Assembly: GCF_039544005.1 (NCBI RefSeq)
Contig: NZ_BAABKV010000001.1
Coordinates: forward strand, 4,030,001-4,094,000
Direction of reading: 5' to 3'
From: Kitasatospora paranensis
GTDB taxonomy: Bacteria > Actinomycetota > Actinomycetes > Streptomycetales > Streptomycetaceae
DNA length: 64,000 nucleotides
In this document: positions 1-7,945 of the stretch, in pieces
Layout of the letters: each line of letters begins with the position of its first letter
Numbering within the stretch: the first letter of the stretch is position 1
Notes under the pieces: model-generated
Told to the model about the DNA's origin: nothing
What the model saw: only the letters and a program-made list of their open reading frames with translations
The model's database searches: none
Translations under genes and position numbers: made by a program

Positions 1-133
1 GCTCGCGCAGCTGCTCCAGTTCGTCGACCTGCTGCTCGGCCACCTCCCGCTCCTCGTCGTCCGCCTCCATGACGGCCGGCGACTCCTCGTCGTAGTCCTC
101 GGGGAACTCCGGGTTCTCAGGGTTCTGGCGCAT
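1..133 (-). CDS. Acidic protein N-terminus, truncated by window edge
   Basis: An open frame starts with ATG at 133 and runs off the left end of the window, so only about 44 residues are visible. The peptide begins MRQNPENPEFPEDYDEE and is dominated by Glu, Asp and Gln, with no hydrophobic segment. It lies downstream of the AraC gene on the same strand, about 100 bases away. I do not recognise the family and assign no function. Confidence 0.5.
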   Translation of the reverse strand, partial: MRQNPENPEFPEDYDEESPAVMEADDEEREVAEQQVDELEQLRE

Positions 134-237
134 GGCGCCAGTATCCGCCGCCGCGCGGCCCGGCGCGCGCCCCGTCGCCCGGCCGTCGGCGTGTTGACCG
201 GCCGGGCGGCGTACCGTCCCGGGGCGCGGCGCACCGC

Positions 238-1170
238 TCAGGCCACGGGCCTGGCCTCCCGCCGGTACTGGCCGGGCGGGACGCCGTAGGCGCGCTTGAA
301 CGCCTTGGCGAAGGCGAACTCGGAGCCGTAGCCGACCCGGTCTCCGACCACCCCGAGCGGCGTCCCGGAGTGCCGCAGCAGCCCCGCGGCCGTCGTCATC
401 CGCCAGCGGGTCAGGTACGCCAGCGGGGGCTCGCCGACCAGCGCGGTGAAGCGGCGGGCGAAGGCGGCCCGGGAGAGTCCGACGCTGTCGCCGAGGCCCT
501 CGACCGTCCACGGCCGGCCCGGGTCGGCGTGGATGGACTTCAGGGCGGGCGCGATCGCGGGGTCGCGCAGCGCGGCGGCCCAGCCGGCCGCGGCGTCGGC
601 GGGCTGCTCGTCGAGCCAGGCCCGCAGGATGTAGAGGAGGAGCAGGTCGATCAGCTGCGCGACGATGCCGTCCGCGCCGGGGCCCGGCCGCTCCAGTTCG
701 GCCCCGAGCATGTCGATGGCGGAGGTCAGCGCGAGGTGGTGGCCTCGGCGGGCGCGCAGGTGGATCAGGTCGGGCAGGGCGGAGACCAGGGGGTGCGGGC
801 GCTCCTGGTCCAGGTGGTAGGCGCCGCAGAGCAGCGAGGTGAGCGGGCCGTCGCCGGTGGCCGGGGCGGACGGGAGGGGCGAGACGGGCCAGCTCAGGTC
901 CGTCCGGTAGTCGACCACCGGGGAGGCGGGATCGTCGGCGAGGACGTGCTCGCGGCCGCGGCGGACGAACACGATGTCGCCGGGCCCGAGGGCCGTGCGG
1001 CCGCCGGCCGGGTCGATCAGCCAGCAGGTGCCGCTCAGCACCACGTGGAAGCCGGCGCCGGTCTGTTCGGAGAAGCGCAGGCCCCAGGGCGCCCGGCAGT
1101 CCGTCCGGGCCGAGACCGGGTTGCCCGTCCGCATGGACGTGACGGCGTCGGTGAGGATGTCCACCCGCAC
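238..1170 (-). CDS. AraC-family regulator with N-terminal cupin domain
   Basis: A 310-residue regulator. Residues ~20-110 form an AraC-type cupin effector/dimerisation domain (GFHVVLSGTCWLI, then GPGDIVFVRRG). Residues ~205-305 hold the double helix-turn-helix, ending in the typical VGYGSEFAFAKAFKRAYG and PPGQYRR segment. The GTG start at 1170 was chosen because no longer conserved N-terminus is visible; a second in-frame GTG lies two codons inside. It is transcribed divergently from the oxidoreductase at 1295, with 124 bp between the starts and an inverted repeat in that gap. This arrangement suggests it controls the oxidoreductase and possibly itself, which is inference. The effector is unknown. 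Confidence 0.9.
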   Translation of the reverse strand: MRVDILTDAVTSMRTGNPVSARTDCRAPWGLRFSEQTGAGFHVVLSGTCWLIDPAGGRTALGPGDIVFVRRGREHVLADDPASPVVDYRTDLSWPVSPLPSAPATGDGPLTSLLCGAYHLDQERPHPLVSALPDLIHLRARRGHHLALTSAIDMLGAELERPGPGADGIVAQLIDLLLLYILRAWLDEQPADAAAGWAAALRDPAIAPALKSIHADPGRPWTVEGLGDSVGLSRAAFARRFTALVGEPPLAYLTRWRMTTAAGLLRHSGTPLGVVGDRVGYGSEFAFAKAFKRAYGVPPGQYRREARPVA

Positions 1171-1209
1171 AGGCTACTCGTCCGGCCGGGCGAGACGATC
1201 GGACAGTGA

Positions 1210-1240
1210 ATCGAGATTTTCGGCTATTCATCGTCTCGAT
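1210..1240. promoter_or_regulatory. Inverted repeat in AraC/oxidoreductase intergenic region
   Basis: The arms ATCGAGA (1210-1216) and TCTCGAT (1234-1240) are perfect 7-bp inverted repeats separated by 17 relatively AT-rich bases. They lie in the only gap between the divergent AraC and oxidoreductase genes, so they are a candidate operator or part of the divergent promoters. No consensus was matched. Confidence 0.35.
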
Positions 1241-1294
1241 CCTGCTGTCTACCGTGGATGACGACCGACCACATCGGAACAGAGGAGCCGCATC

Positions 1295-2227
1295 GTGCGC
1301 GCCATCGTCCAGCAGTCCTTCGGCACCCCCGACGTCCTCGTCCCGGCCGAGGTCGACCGCCCGGGCCCGCTGCCGGGCGACATCGTCGTCCGGGTCCGCG
1401 CCGCCTCCGTCAATCCGATCGACGCCTACACGCGCTCCGGTGCCTTCCCGCTGCTCGGCGCCCCGCCGTTCACGGTGGGCTGGGACGTCTCCGGCGTCGT
1501 CGAGGAGGTGGTGCCCGGCGTGACCAGGTTCAAGGCCGGCGACGAGGTGTTCGGGATGCCGTTCTTCCCCCGGCCCGCGGGTGCCTATGCCGAGTACGTC
1601 GCCGCACCCGCCCGGCACTTCGCCGCCAAGCCGGCCGGCCTCGACCACGTCGCCGCGGCCGCGCTGCCGCTGGCCGGGCTGACCGCGTGGCAGGCCCTGG
1701 TCGACACCGCGGAGGTCGGACCCGGCGCCCGGGTGCTGATACACGGGGCCGGCGGCGGCGTCGGCCACCTCGCTGTGCAGATCGCCAAGGCACGCGGGGC
1801 CGAGGTGCTGGCGACCGCGAGCCCGGCCAAGCGCGACTTCGTCCGCAGCCTCGGCGCCGACCGGGTCATCGACTACACCGCGGGCGACTTCGCCGCCGGC
1901 CTGACCGGCGTCGACGTGGTGATCGACGGCATCGGCGGCGGCTACGGACAGCGCTCGCTGCCCGTCCTGGCCCCGGACGGCCTGCTGATCACCCTGGTCG
2001 AGCGGACCAGCACCGAACTGGCCGACGCCGCGACCGCGGCCGGCCGGCGCTTCACCGGCCTGACCGTCGAACCCGATCACGTCGGCCTGGAGGCGCTCGC
2101 CGGCCTGGTCGCCGACGGCCGGCTGCGACCCCACGTGCAGCACGTGCTGCCGCTGGAGGAGGCCGCGAAGGCGCACGAGCTGATCGAGTCGGGCCGCACC
2201 CAGGGCAAGATCGTGCTCACCGTCTGA
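1295..2227 (+). CDS. NADP-dependent quinone oxidoreductase-like MDR protein
   Basis: A 310-residue zinc-independent medium-chain dehydrogenase/reductase of the quinone oxidoreductase group. The N-terminal GroES-like domain contains NPIDAYTRSG and GWDVSGVVEEV. The Rossmann domain starts at about residue 148 with VLIHGAGGGVGHLAVQIAK, and the C-terminal HVLPLEEAAKAHELIESGRTQGKIVL is typical of the family. Zinc-ligand cysteines are absent, which fits a quinone or enone reductase rather than an alcohol dehydrogenase. The GTG start at 1295 is preceded by GAGGAG. It is divergent from the AraC regulator and likely controlled by it. The physiological substrate cannot be told from sequence. Confidence 0.92.
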   Translation: MRAIVQQSFGTPDVLVPAEVDRPGPLPGDIVVRVRAASVNPIDAYTRSGAFPLLGAPPFTVGWDVSGVVEEVVPGVTRFKAGDEVFGMPFFPRPAGAYAEYVAAPARHFAAKPAGLDHVAAAALPLAGLTAWQALVDTAEVGPGARVLIHGAGGGVGHLAVQIAKARGAEVLATASPAKRDFVRSLGADRVIDYTAGDFAAGLTGVDVVIDGIGGGYGQRSLPVLAPDGLLITLVERTSTELADAATAAGRRFTGLTVEPDHVGLEALAGLVADGRLRPHVQHVLPLEEAAKAHELIESGRTQGKIVLTV

Positions 2228-2250
2228 CCGCCGGGGCGACGGGCGGGCCG

Positions 2251-2826
2251 TCACCTCACCCCGGCTACCTCCCGGGTGAGGAAGACCAGCCGGGCGCGCT
2301 TCTCCGGCTTGTCGATCTCCGGGCCGAGCTCGAAGCCGCTGCGCAGCAGCCGGGCGATCGCCCGGTCGTTGCGGGCGTCGGGCTCGGCCACCACCCGCCG
2401 GCGGGCCGGATCGGCGAGCACGAAGCGCAGGAAGACACCGATCAGCCGCTCGGTGAAGCCGGGTTCGGCGGCGCCCTCGGCGGGGCCGATCAGCAGGTGG
2501 ACGCCGTGGTCGCCGGGAAGGACCCGATAGCACTCGCCGACCGGGTCGTGCGCGGGCTCGTAGGTCTGGAAGAGCGCCACGGGCGTACCGTCGCGCAGCG
2601 CCAGGAAGGCGTGATGGGTGCTCAGCGAGCCGACGAACTCGTAGACCTCCCTGACCTGTTCGGGGCTGTGGTCGAGCATGCCCCAGAACCGGGCGCGCTC
2701 CTGGGTGACCCAGCCGTGCACCAGTGCGGCATCGGCGGCCGGGTCGAGCGGGACAATCCGGACGCGTCCGAAGCCGGGCACCCGCTCCTCGTGGGCGGCG
2801 GGCCTGTCGGCGGGCTCAGTGGGCAT
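2251..2826 (-). CDS. GNAT siderophore-type N-acyltransferase (second acyltransferase of the des locus)
   Basis: A 191-residue GNAT-fold acyltransferase of the IucB/MbtK/DesC-like siderophore group. Visible family features are the N-terminal VPLDPAADAALVHGWVTQERARFWGM block, a central GVHLLIGP strand and the C-terminal VVAEPDARNDRAIARLLRSGFELG followed by IDKPEKRA. The same blocks occur in DesC at 12875, so the locus holds two related acyltransferases. ATG at 2826 overlaps the acylase stop by 11 bases, so the two are translationally coupled at the end of the leftward siderophore operon. It probably transfers an acyl group from a CoA thioester to an amine or hydroxylamine of a siderophore building block. 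Substrate choice is inference. I recall similar acylase/acyltransferase pairs beside des clusters being called desG/desH. Confidence 0.85.
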   Translation of the reverse strand: MPTEPADRPAAHEERVPGFGRVRIVPLDPAADAALVHGWVTQERARFWGMLDHSPEQVREVYEFVGSLSTHHAFLALRDGTPVALFQTYEPAHDPVGECYRVLPGDHGVHLLIGPAEGAAEPGFTERLIGVFLRFVLADPARRRVVAEPDARNDRAIARLLRSGFELGPEIDKPEKRARLVFLTREVAGVR

Positions 2827-4876
2827 CGGACTCCTCGGTGAGCTGGTTCCAGTCGGTGGTCACGGGGACGAGTTCGCCGCTCAGCCAGAGCGGCAGCTGG
2901 TCGCGGCGGTGCGGGTGCCCGGGCACCCCGGACGCCCCGAACGGCACGACCCAGCCGCTGTCCTCCCGGCGGGCGAGGTCCCAGACGTAGCGGGCGGCCG
3001 GCCCGCGGGCACTGCGGTCGGTGAGCCCGGGGACGCTGGAGGTGGCGAGCACGCAGTCGTGGTCGCCGCCGAGCCGCGGCCAGGTGTCGTCCGCGTCCTC
3101 CGGCACCGCCTGCCACGGGGCGAGCCGGTGCCCGTCGCCCCAGGCCCCGGCCGGCTCGGCCGCCGCGGTCTCCTCGGCGGCGGCGCGCACCAGGGCGGCG
3201 CGGTCCACCCCCGGCAGCCGGTCGTGGCCGAGCACCGTCTCCAGCGCGTAGGCGACCCGGGGCAGCAGGGCCAGCCAGGGCCGGAACAGCGCGGGCAGGG
3301 GCGGCGGGTCGGCGAGGGCGGCCAGCGCGGGTTCGGCGGCCAACCGGCGGACCACCGCCGAGCGCAGTGCCGCGTACCGGGCCGCGTCGACGGAGTCGGC
3401 GGCCATCCGGCGGTCCCAGGCGAGCAGCCGCTCCCGCAGCCGGGCAGCCGGCGGCGTGAGCCCGTCGAGGCCTTCGAGCAGGGCCAGCAGCGGGGCGGCG
3501 GAGGCGAGGAAGGTGTCGGTGTGGATGTCCGCCATGTCCTTCGCCGTCCAGGCTCGCGGCCCGGCGAGCAGGTCGGCGATCCGGTCGGCGCGGTGCGGCG
3601 GGGCGAACTCCACGCCGAGCGGGGCGGCGAGGCCGCGCTGATTGGCCATCACGGCGGTACCGTCGACCCGGGCGCGCGGCATCCGGTGGCGGCCCTGCCA
3701 GGCGTGGCCGGGCTCCCAGGCGGGGACGGGCCGCAGGCTGTTCGCCCGGGCCCGCACCGGCACGATGCCGGCGACCCGGTGCAGCAGGCCACCGGCGGTG
3801 TCGGCGGCCTGGACGACGTTGACCGGCTCGGCCCAGTGGTCGAGGGCGGCGTCCACGTCGGCGACCGTCCGGGCGCGCAGCAGGGCGGGCAGGGCCGCGA
3901 AGCCGCACTCGCCGTCGGCCCGGGGCGGGTACCGCAGGCTCAGCACCTCGTGCGCGCCCCGGGCGGGGTCCGGGCCGCCGACGATCACCGGGCCGCGGTC
4001 GGTCTCCACCAGCTCGATCCGGACGGCCTCGGCGCCGGCGACCTCGACGGTCTCGGTGTGCACGGCGGCGGGCCGCCAGCCGTCCGGGCCGAGTGCCTCC
4101 ACGCCGTCGCCCCTACGGCGCAGTCGCTCCCGGTAGAGGTCCTGGTAGTCGGCCATGGCGTTGGTGATCGCCCAGGCGACCGGCCCGGCGTGGCCGAAGT
4201 GGCCGATGCCGGGGACACCCGGCACGGCGAGGCCCACCACGTCGAACTCCGGGCAGGCGAGCCGGATCTGCTGGTAGATGCCCGGGTCCTCGATGAACCG
4301 GTGCGGGTCACCGGCGATGAGGGCGGCGCCGCTCGCCGTCCGCTCGCCCGCGACGAGCCATCCGTTGCTGCCGGAGGTGCCGGGCCCGTCGGTGGCGAAC
4401 AGCTCGGTGTGCTCCTCGCCGAGCGCCCGGGCGACCAGGTCGCGCCAGAGCTTGGTGGGGAATCCTGCGAAGAGGATGTGGTGGCCGAGCCAGACCGCGA
4501 TCGGCGTCCACGGCTCCCACCGGCCTGGCGCCACCCCGGCCGCCACGAACTCAGGCGCGGAGGCCGGGATTTCGGCGAGACCCTGGTTCACGCCGTCGAC
4601 GTAGGCGCGGACCCAGCCGGCAGTGTCCGGGTCGAGGGCGGCGAAGCAGCGCCGGGCGGTGTCGGCGATGCGGGCGCGGCGGGCGAAGACGTCCCAGTCG
4701 AGGGCCTCGGCGCCGAGGAAGGCCGCCGAGGTGCCCTGCGCCCGGTGGCGTTCGACCTCGATCTGCCGGCCGCGGTCGGCGGCGGCGTTCCGCCCCTGCA
4801 GGCGGGCGAGTTCGAGCATCCCGTCGGCCCGCAGGTGGGGTATCCCCCAGGCGTCGCGGAAGACCCGGCCCGTCAC
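2816..4876 (-). CDS. Penicillin acylase-family Ntn hydrolase, no signal peptide (DesG-like)
   Basis: A 686-residue Ntn-hydrolase of the penicillin amidase family (S45). It opens VTGRVFRDAWGIPHLRADGM, the typical alpha-chain start. The nucleophile segment GTSGSNGWLVAGE places the autocatalytic Ser at about residue 170, and DPHRF follows. The GTG start at 4876 overlaps the ATPase stop as GTGA. Longer readings upstream run through the ATPase gene and were rejected. Unlike secreted penicillin acylases it shows no signal peptide, so it should act in the cytoplasm. It sits between siderophore-uptake genes and a siderophore acyltransferase. A role in releasing, editing or hydrolysing acyl or aryl amides linked to desferrioxamine is inferred from context. 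Beta-lactam activity is not implied. Confidence 0.85.
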   Translation of the reverse strand: MTGRVFRDAWGIPHLRADGMLELARLQGRNAAADRGRQIEVERHRAQGTSAAFLGAEALDWDVFARRARIADTARRCFAALDPDTAGWVRAYVDGVNQGLAEIPASAPEFVAAGVAPGRWEPWTPIAVWLGHHILFAGFPTKLWRDLVARALGEEHTELFATDGPGTSGSNGWLVAGERTASGAALIAGDPHRFIEDPGIYQQIRLACPEFDVVGLAVPGVPGIGHFGHAGPVAWAITNAMADYQDLYRERLRRRGDGVEALGPDGWRPAAVHTETVEVAGAEAVRIELVETDRGPVIVGGPDPARGAHEVLSLRYPPRADGECGFAALPALLRARTVADVDAALDHWAEPVNVVQAADTAGGLLHRVAGIVPVRARANSLRPVPAWEPGHAWQGRHRMPRARVDGTAVMANQRGLAAPLGVEFAPPHRADRIADLLAGPRAWTAKDMADIHTDTFLASAAPLLALLEGLDGLTPPAARLRERLLAWDRRMAADSVDAARYAALRSAVVRRLAAEPALAALADPPPLPALFRPWLALLPRVAYALETVLGHDRLPGVDRAALVRAAAEETAAAEPAGAWGDGHRLAPWQAVPEDADDTWPRLGGDHDCVLATSSVPGLTDRSARGPAARYVWDLARREDSGWVVPFGASGVPGHPHRRDQLPLWLSGELVPVTTDWNQLTEESDAH

Positions 4877-5688
4877 GCGGTGCGCTCCGGCGTACGGCGC
4901 CGCGCGGCCGGCACGACCAGCGGGGTGCCGGTCTCCGGGTCGTCGACGACCCGGCACGGCAACCCGAAGACCCGCTCGACCAGTTCGGCGGTGACGACCT
5001 CGGCGGGCGGACCGGCCGCGACCACCGTGCCCTCGCGCATGGCGATCAGGTGGGTGGCGTACCGGGCGGCCTGATTGAGGTCGTGCAGGACGGCGACCAG
5101 GGTGCGGCCCTGCTCCTCGTGGAGCCGGGCGCAGAGGTCGAGGACCTCGATCTGGTGGGCGATGTCGAGGTAGGTGGTGGGTTCGTCCAGCAGCAGCAGC
5201 GGGGTCTGCTGGGCGAGCGCCATGGCGATCCAGACGCGCTGGCGCTGGCCGCCGGAGAGTTCGTCGACCGGCCGGTCGGCGAGCTCCCCGACGCCGGTCG
5301 CGGCCATCGACCCGGTCACCACCCGTTCGTCCTCCGGCGACCACTGCCGCAGCAGGCCCTGGTGCGGATGACGGCCGCGGGCGACGAGTTCGGCGACGGT
5401 GATGCCGTCCGGGGCGATCGAGGACTGCGGCAGCAGGCCGAGGGTACGGGCGACCTGGCGGGCCGGTACGGCGCTGATGTCCCGGCCGTCCAGCAGGACG
5501 GTGCCCGCGGCGGGCCTGAGGGTGCGCGAGAGGGCGCGCAGCAGCGTCGACTTGCCGCAGGCGTTGGGCCCGACCACGACCGTGAAGGAGTGGTCGGGGA
5601 TGTCGACGCTCAACCCCTCGGCGATGGTGCGCTGGTCGTATCGGAGGGTGAGCTCCGCTCCGCGCAGGCGCGGTCCGCCCGGTTCCAT
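4873..5688 (-). CDS. Ferric-siderophore ABC transporter ATP-binding protein
   Basis: A 271-residue FepC/FhuC-type ATPase that energises import through the two permeases encoded just upstream. Walker A is GPNACGKSTLL (about residue 40), the signature is LSGGQRQRVWIAMALAQQ, Walker B is LLLLDEPTTYLD and the H-loop is VLHDLNQAARYA. The ATG at 5688 is preceded by GGAGT at good spacing. A longer in-frame extension lacks coding character and overlaps the permease. The stop overlaps the acylase start by four bases. It belongs to the leftward iron-regulated operon reading away from the iron box at 7879. Confidence 0.95.
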   Translation of the reverse strand: MEPGGPRLRGAELTLRYDQRTIAEGLSVDIPDHSFTVVVGPNACGKSTLLRALSRTLRPAAGTVLLDGRDISAVPARQVARTLGLLPQSSIAPDGITVAELVARGRHPHQGLLRQWSPEDERVVTGSMAATGVGELADRPVDELSGGQRQRVWIAMALAQQTPLLLLDEPTTYLDIAHQIEVLDLCARLHEEQGRTLVAVLHDLNQAARYATHLIAMREGTVVAAGPPAEVVTAELVERVFGLPCRVVDDPETGTPLVVPAARRRTPERTA

Positions 5689-5723
5689 GGTCGGTACTCC
5701 GTTTCGGGGATCGGTGAGGTGGC

Positions 5724-6752
5724 TCAAATCCGGCCTGCCCTGCGCTCGGTGGCGAGCAGCCAGACCAGGTGGCCGCCGCCGAGGACGCCGGTGACGACGC
5801 CGACCGGCAGCTGGTGGCCGGGGAGGACCCGCTGCGCCGCGTAGTCGGCGGTGACCAGCAGGGCGGCGCCGGTGCACATCGCGGCGAGCAGGTTGGGGCC
5901 GGGCGCCCGGGTGAGGCGGCGGGCGAGCTGGGGGGCGGTGAGGGCGACGAAGGAGACCGGGCCGGCGGCGGCCGCGGCGAGCGCGGCGAGCAGGACGGCG
6001 CAGCCGAGCAGGGCCAGCCGGACGCGTTCGACCCGCACGCCGAGGCCGCTCGCCGCGTCGTCGCCCATCTCGATGACGCGCAGCGCGCGCCCGCAGCCGA
6101 GCAGCACGGCGGGGCCGAGCACGGCGAGGGCCACCAGCAGCGGTACGGCGTCGCGCCAGCCGCGGCCGTCGAGGCTGCCGGTCAGCCAGAGGACCGCACG
6201 GGCGGCGTCCATGAGCTGGGTGCGGGTCAGCAGGTAGCCGTTGACGCCGGTGAGGATCGCGGAGCTGCCGATGCCGATGAGGACGAGCCGGCTGCCGTGC
6301 ACCCCGCCCTTCCAGGCGAGGGCGTAGATGGCGGCGCCGCTGACCAGGCCGCCGAGCACGGCGCCGCCGGCCAGGGCCGCGCTGCTGCCGCCGGTGATCA
6401 CCACGATCAGGGCGCCGGCCGACGCGCCCTGGGTGAAGCCGAGCACGTCGGGGCTGCCGAGCGGGTTGCGGACGAGGGACTGGAAGAGTGCCCCGGCCAG
6501 CCCGAGCGCGGCGCCGACCAGCAGGGCCGTGACGACCCGCGGCAGCCGCAGCTGGTTGACGATGAAGTCCTCGGCCGGGGTGCCGCCGCCGGTGAGGGTG
6601 CGCACGACGTCGGCCGGACCGAGCGGGTAGTCGCCACTGCCGAGGGCGAGGATGCCGACGCCGAGCGCCAGCGCGGTGCAGGCCAGGCCGACGATCAGGG
6701 CCCGCGGGCGGAAGCGGACGGACAGGGTCGTCCCGATGCGGAGGGTGCTCAT
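5724..6752 (-). CDS. FecCD-family siderophore permease subunit 2
   Basis: A 342-residue polytopic inner-membrane permease of the FecCD/BtuC family with about ten membrane segments. Family blocks include LRLPRVVTALLVGAALGLAGALFQSLVRNPL, the IGIGSSAI/LTGSLDGRGW region and the C-terminal GPVSFVALTAPQLARRL. Its ATG at 6752 overlaps the stop of the preceding permease as ATGA, so the two should be produced stoichiometrically as a heterodimer. The next gene is the cognate ATPase, 35 bases on. Confidence 0.94.
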   Translation of the reverse strand: MSTLRIGTTLSVRFRPRALIVGLACTALALGVGILALGSGDYPLGPADVVRTLTGGGTPAEDFIVNQLRLPRVVTALLVGAALGLAGALFQSLVRNPLGSPDVLGFTQGASAGALIVVITGGSSAALAGGAVLGGLVSGAAIYALAWKGGVHGSRLVLIGIGSSAILTGVNGYLLTRTQLMDAARAVLWLTGSLDGRGWRDAVPLLVALAVLGPAVLLGCGRALRVIEMGDDAASGLGVRVERVRLALLGCAVLLAALAAAAAGPVSFVALTAPQLARRLTRAPGPNLLAAMCTGAALLVTADYAAQRVLPGHQLPVGVVTGVLGGGHLVWLLATERRAGRI

Positions 6753-7813
6753 GCCCGCGCCACCCTTCCCCGGCGTGCGAAGTGGAGGAAGAACGGGCCG
6801 CCGAGGACGGCGGTGACGATGCCGACCTGGAGTTCGCCGGGCCGGCCGAGGACGCGGCCCAGCACGTCCGCGCCGAGCAGCAGGACGGGGGCGAGCACCG
6901 CGCAGTACGGGAAGAGCCAGCGCAGGTCGGGGCCGGTGAGGGCGCGGACGAAGTGCGGCACCATCAGGCCGACGAAGACGATCGGGCCGCAGGCCGCGGT
7001 GGCGGCGCCGCACAGCAGCGTGACGGCGACGATCGCGGCGGCCCGGATCAGTTCGGGGCGGGCGCCGAGGGCGCGGGCCGCGTCGTCGCCGAGCGCCATG
7101 ACGTTCAGCGGCCGGGCCAGGGCGAGCGCGACGACCAGCCCGACGGCGACGAACGGCAGCACCTTCAGGACGGTGCCGCCCTGGGCCCCGGCCAGCGAAC
7201 CGACCGTCCAGAAGCGCATCTTCTCCAGGGCTCCGGCGTCCAGCAGCATCACCGCGTTGACGTAGCTGAAGAGGGTGGCGTTGAGGGCGGAGCCGGCGAG
7301 GGCGAGCCGGGCGGGGGTGGCGCCGCGACCGCCGCCGACGGCGTAGACGAGCACCGCGACGGCCGCGGTGCCGACCAGGGCGAACCAGACGTAGCCGTCG
7401 AAGGTGGCGACGCCGAGGAAGGAGGCGACGGTGACGACGGCGGCGGAGGCCCCGGCGTTGATGCCGAGCAGCCCCGGGTCGGCGAGCGGATTGCGGGTCA
7501 GCGCCTGCATCACACCGCCGGCGAGGCCGAGAGCGGATCCGCAGAGCAGGCCGAGCAGGGTGCGCGGCAGCCGCATCCGGTGGACGACGGTGTAGGCCTC
7601 GGAGTGGGCGTCGAACAGGCCGTGCCAGACCTCGACGGGTGACAGTTCGCGGGCGCCGACGCCGATGCTGAGCGCGACGACGGCGAGCAGGACGAGCACG
7701 GCGGCACCGAGCCCGGCTGCCCGCCGGACGGCCCGGCCGCCCCGGACCGGCCCGGCGGGCGGTGATGCTCCCGCCGAACCTCCTTGGTTTGGCGGTGACT
7801 TGGTGAGCGGCAC
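6749..7813 (-). CDS. FecCD-family siderophore permease subunit 1
   Basis: A 354-residue FecCD permease and first gene of the leftward operon. After a hydrophilic N-terminus of about 30 residues come multiple membrane helices with MRLPRTLLGLLCGSALGLAGGVMQALTRNPL, LGINAGAS and GPIVFVGLMVPHFVRALTGPD, the standard family landmarks. The GTG start at 7813 lies 66 bases from the iron box at 7879-7897, which also faces desE on the other strand. It pairs with the permease at 5724-6752, and the DesE lipoprotein across the promoter is the probable substrate-binding partner. Confidence 0.94.
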   Translation of the reverse strand: MPLTKSPPNQGGSAGASPPAGPVRGGRAVRRAAGLGAAVLVLLAVVALSIGVGARELSPVEVWHGLFDAHSEAYTVVHRMRLPRTLLGLLCGSALGLAGGVMQALTRNPLADPGLLGINAGASAAVVTVASFLGVATFDGYVWFALVGTAAVAVLVYAVGGGRGATPARLALAGSALNATLFSYVNAVMLLDAGALEKMRFWTVGSLAGAQGGTVLKVLPFVAVGLVVALALARPLNVMALGDDAARALGARPELIRAAAIVAVTLLCGAATAACGPIVFVGLMVPHFVRALTGPDLRWLFPYCAVLAPVLLLGADVLGRVLGRPGELQVGIVTAVLGGPFFLHFARRGRVARA

Positions 7814-7878
7814 GGTCTGGCTCCGGTGCTGTGGGGTGCTGTCGGGGGCGCCCGGCGGCGACCCTCCTGGACAAAGAC

Positions 7879-7897
7879 TTAGGTTAGGTTAACCTAA
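7879..7897. promoter_or_regulatory. Iron box (DmdR/IdeR operator) between uptake genes and desE
   Basis: TTAGGTTAGGTTAACCTAA is a near-perfect 19-bp match to the streptomycete DmdR1/IdeR iron box (TTAGGTTAGGCTAACCTAA), differing at one central base. It lies 66 bp from the permease start on the minus strand and 48 bp before the desE ATG. One operator can therefore repress both divergent transcripts when Fe(II) is plentiful. Confidence 0.92.
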
Positions 7898-7945
7898 GTC
7901 GCGTCGCTCGACGCCGCCATCCCCCGACCCGAGGAAGACACCGTC

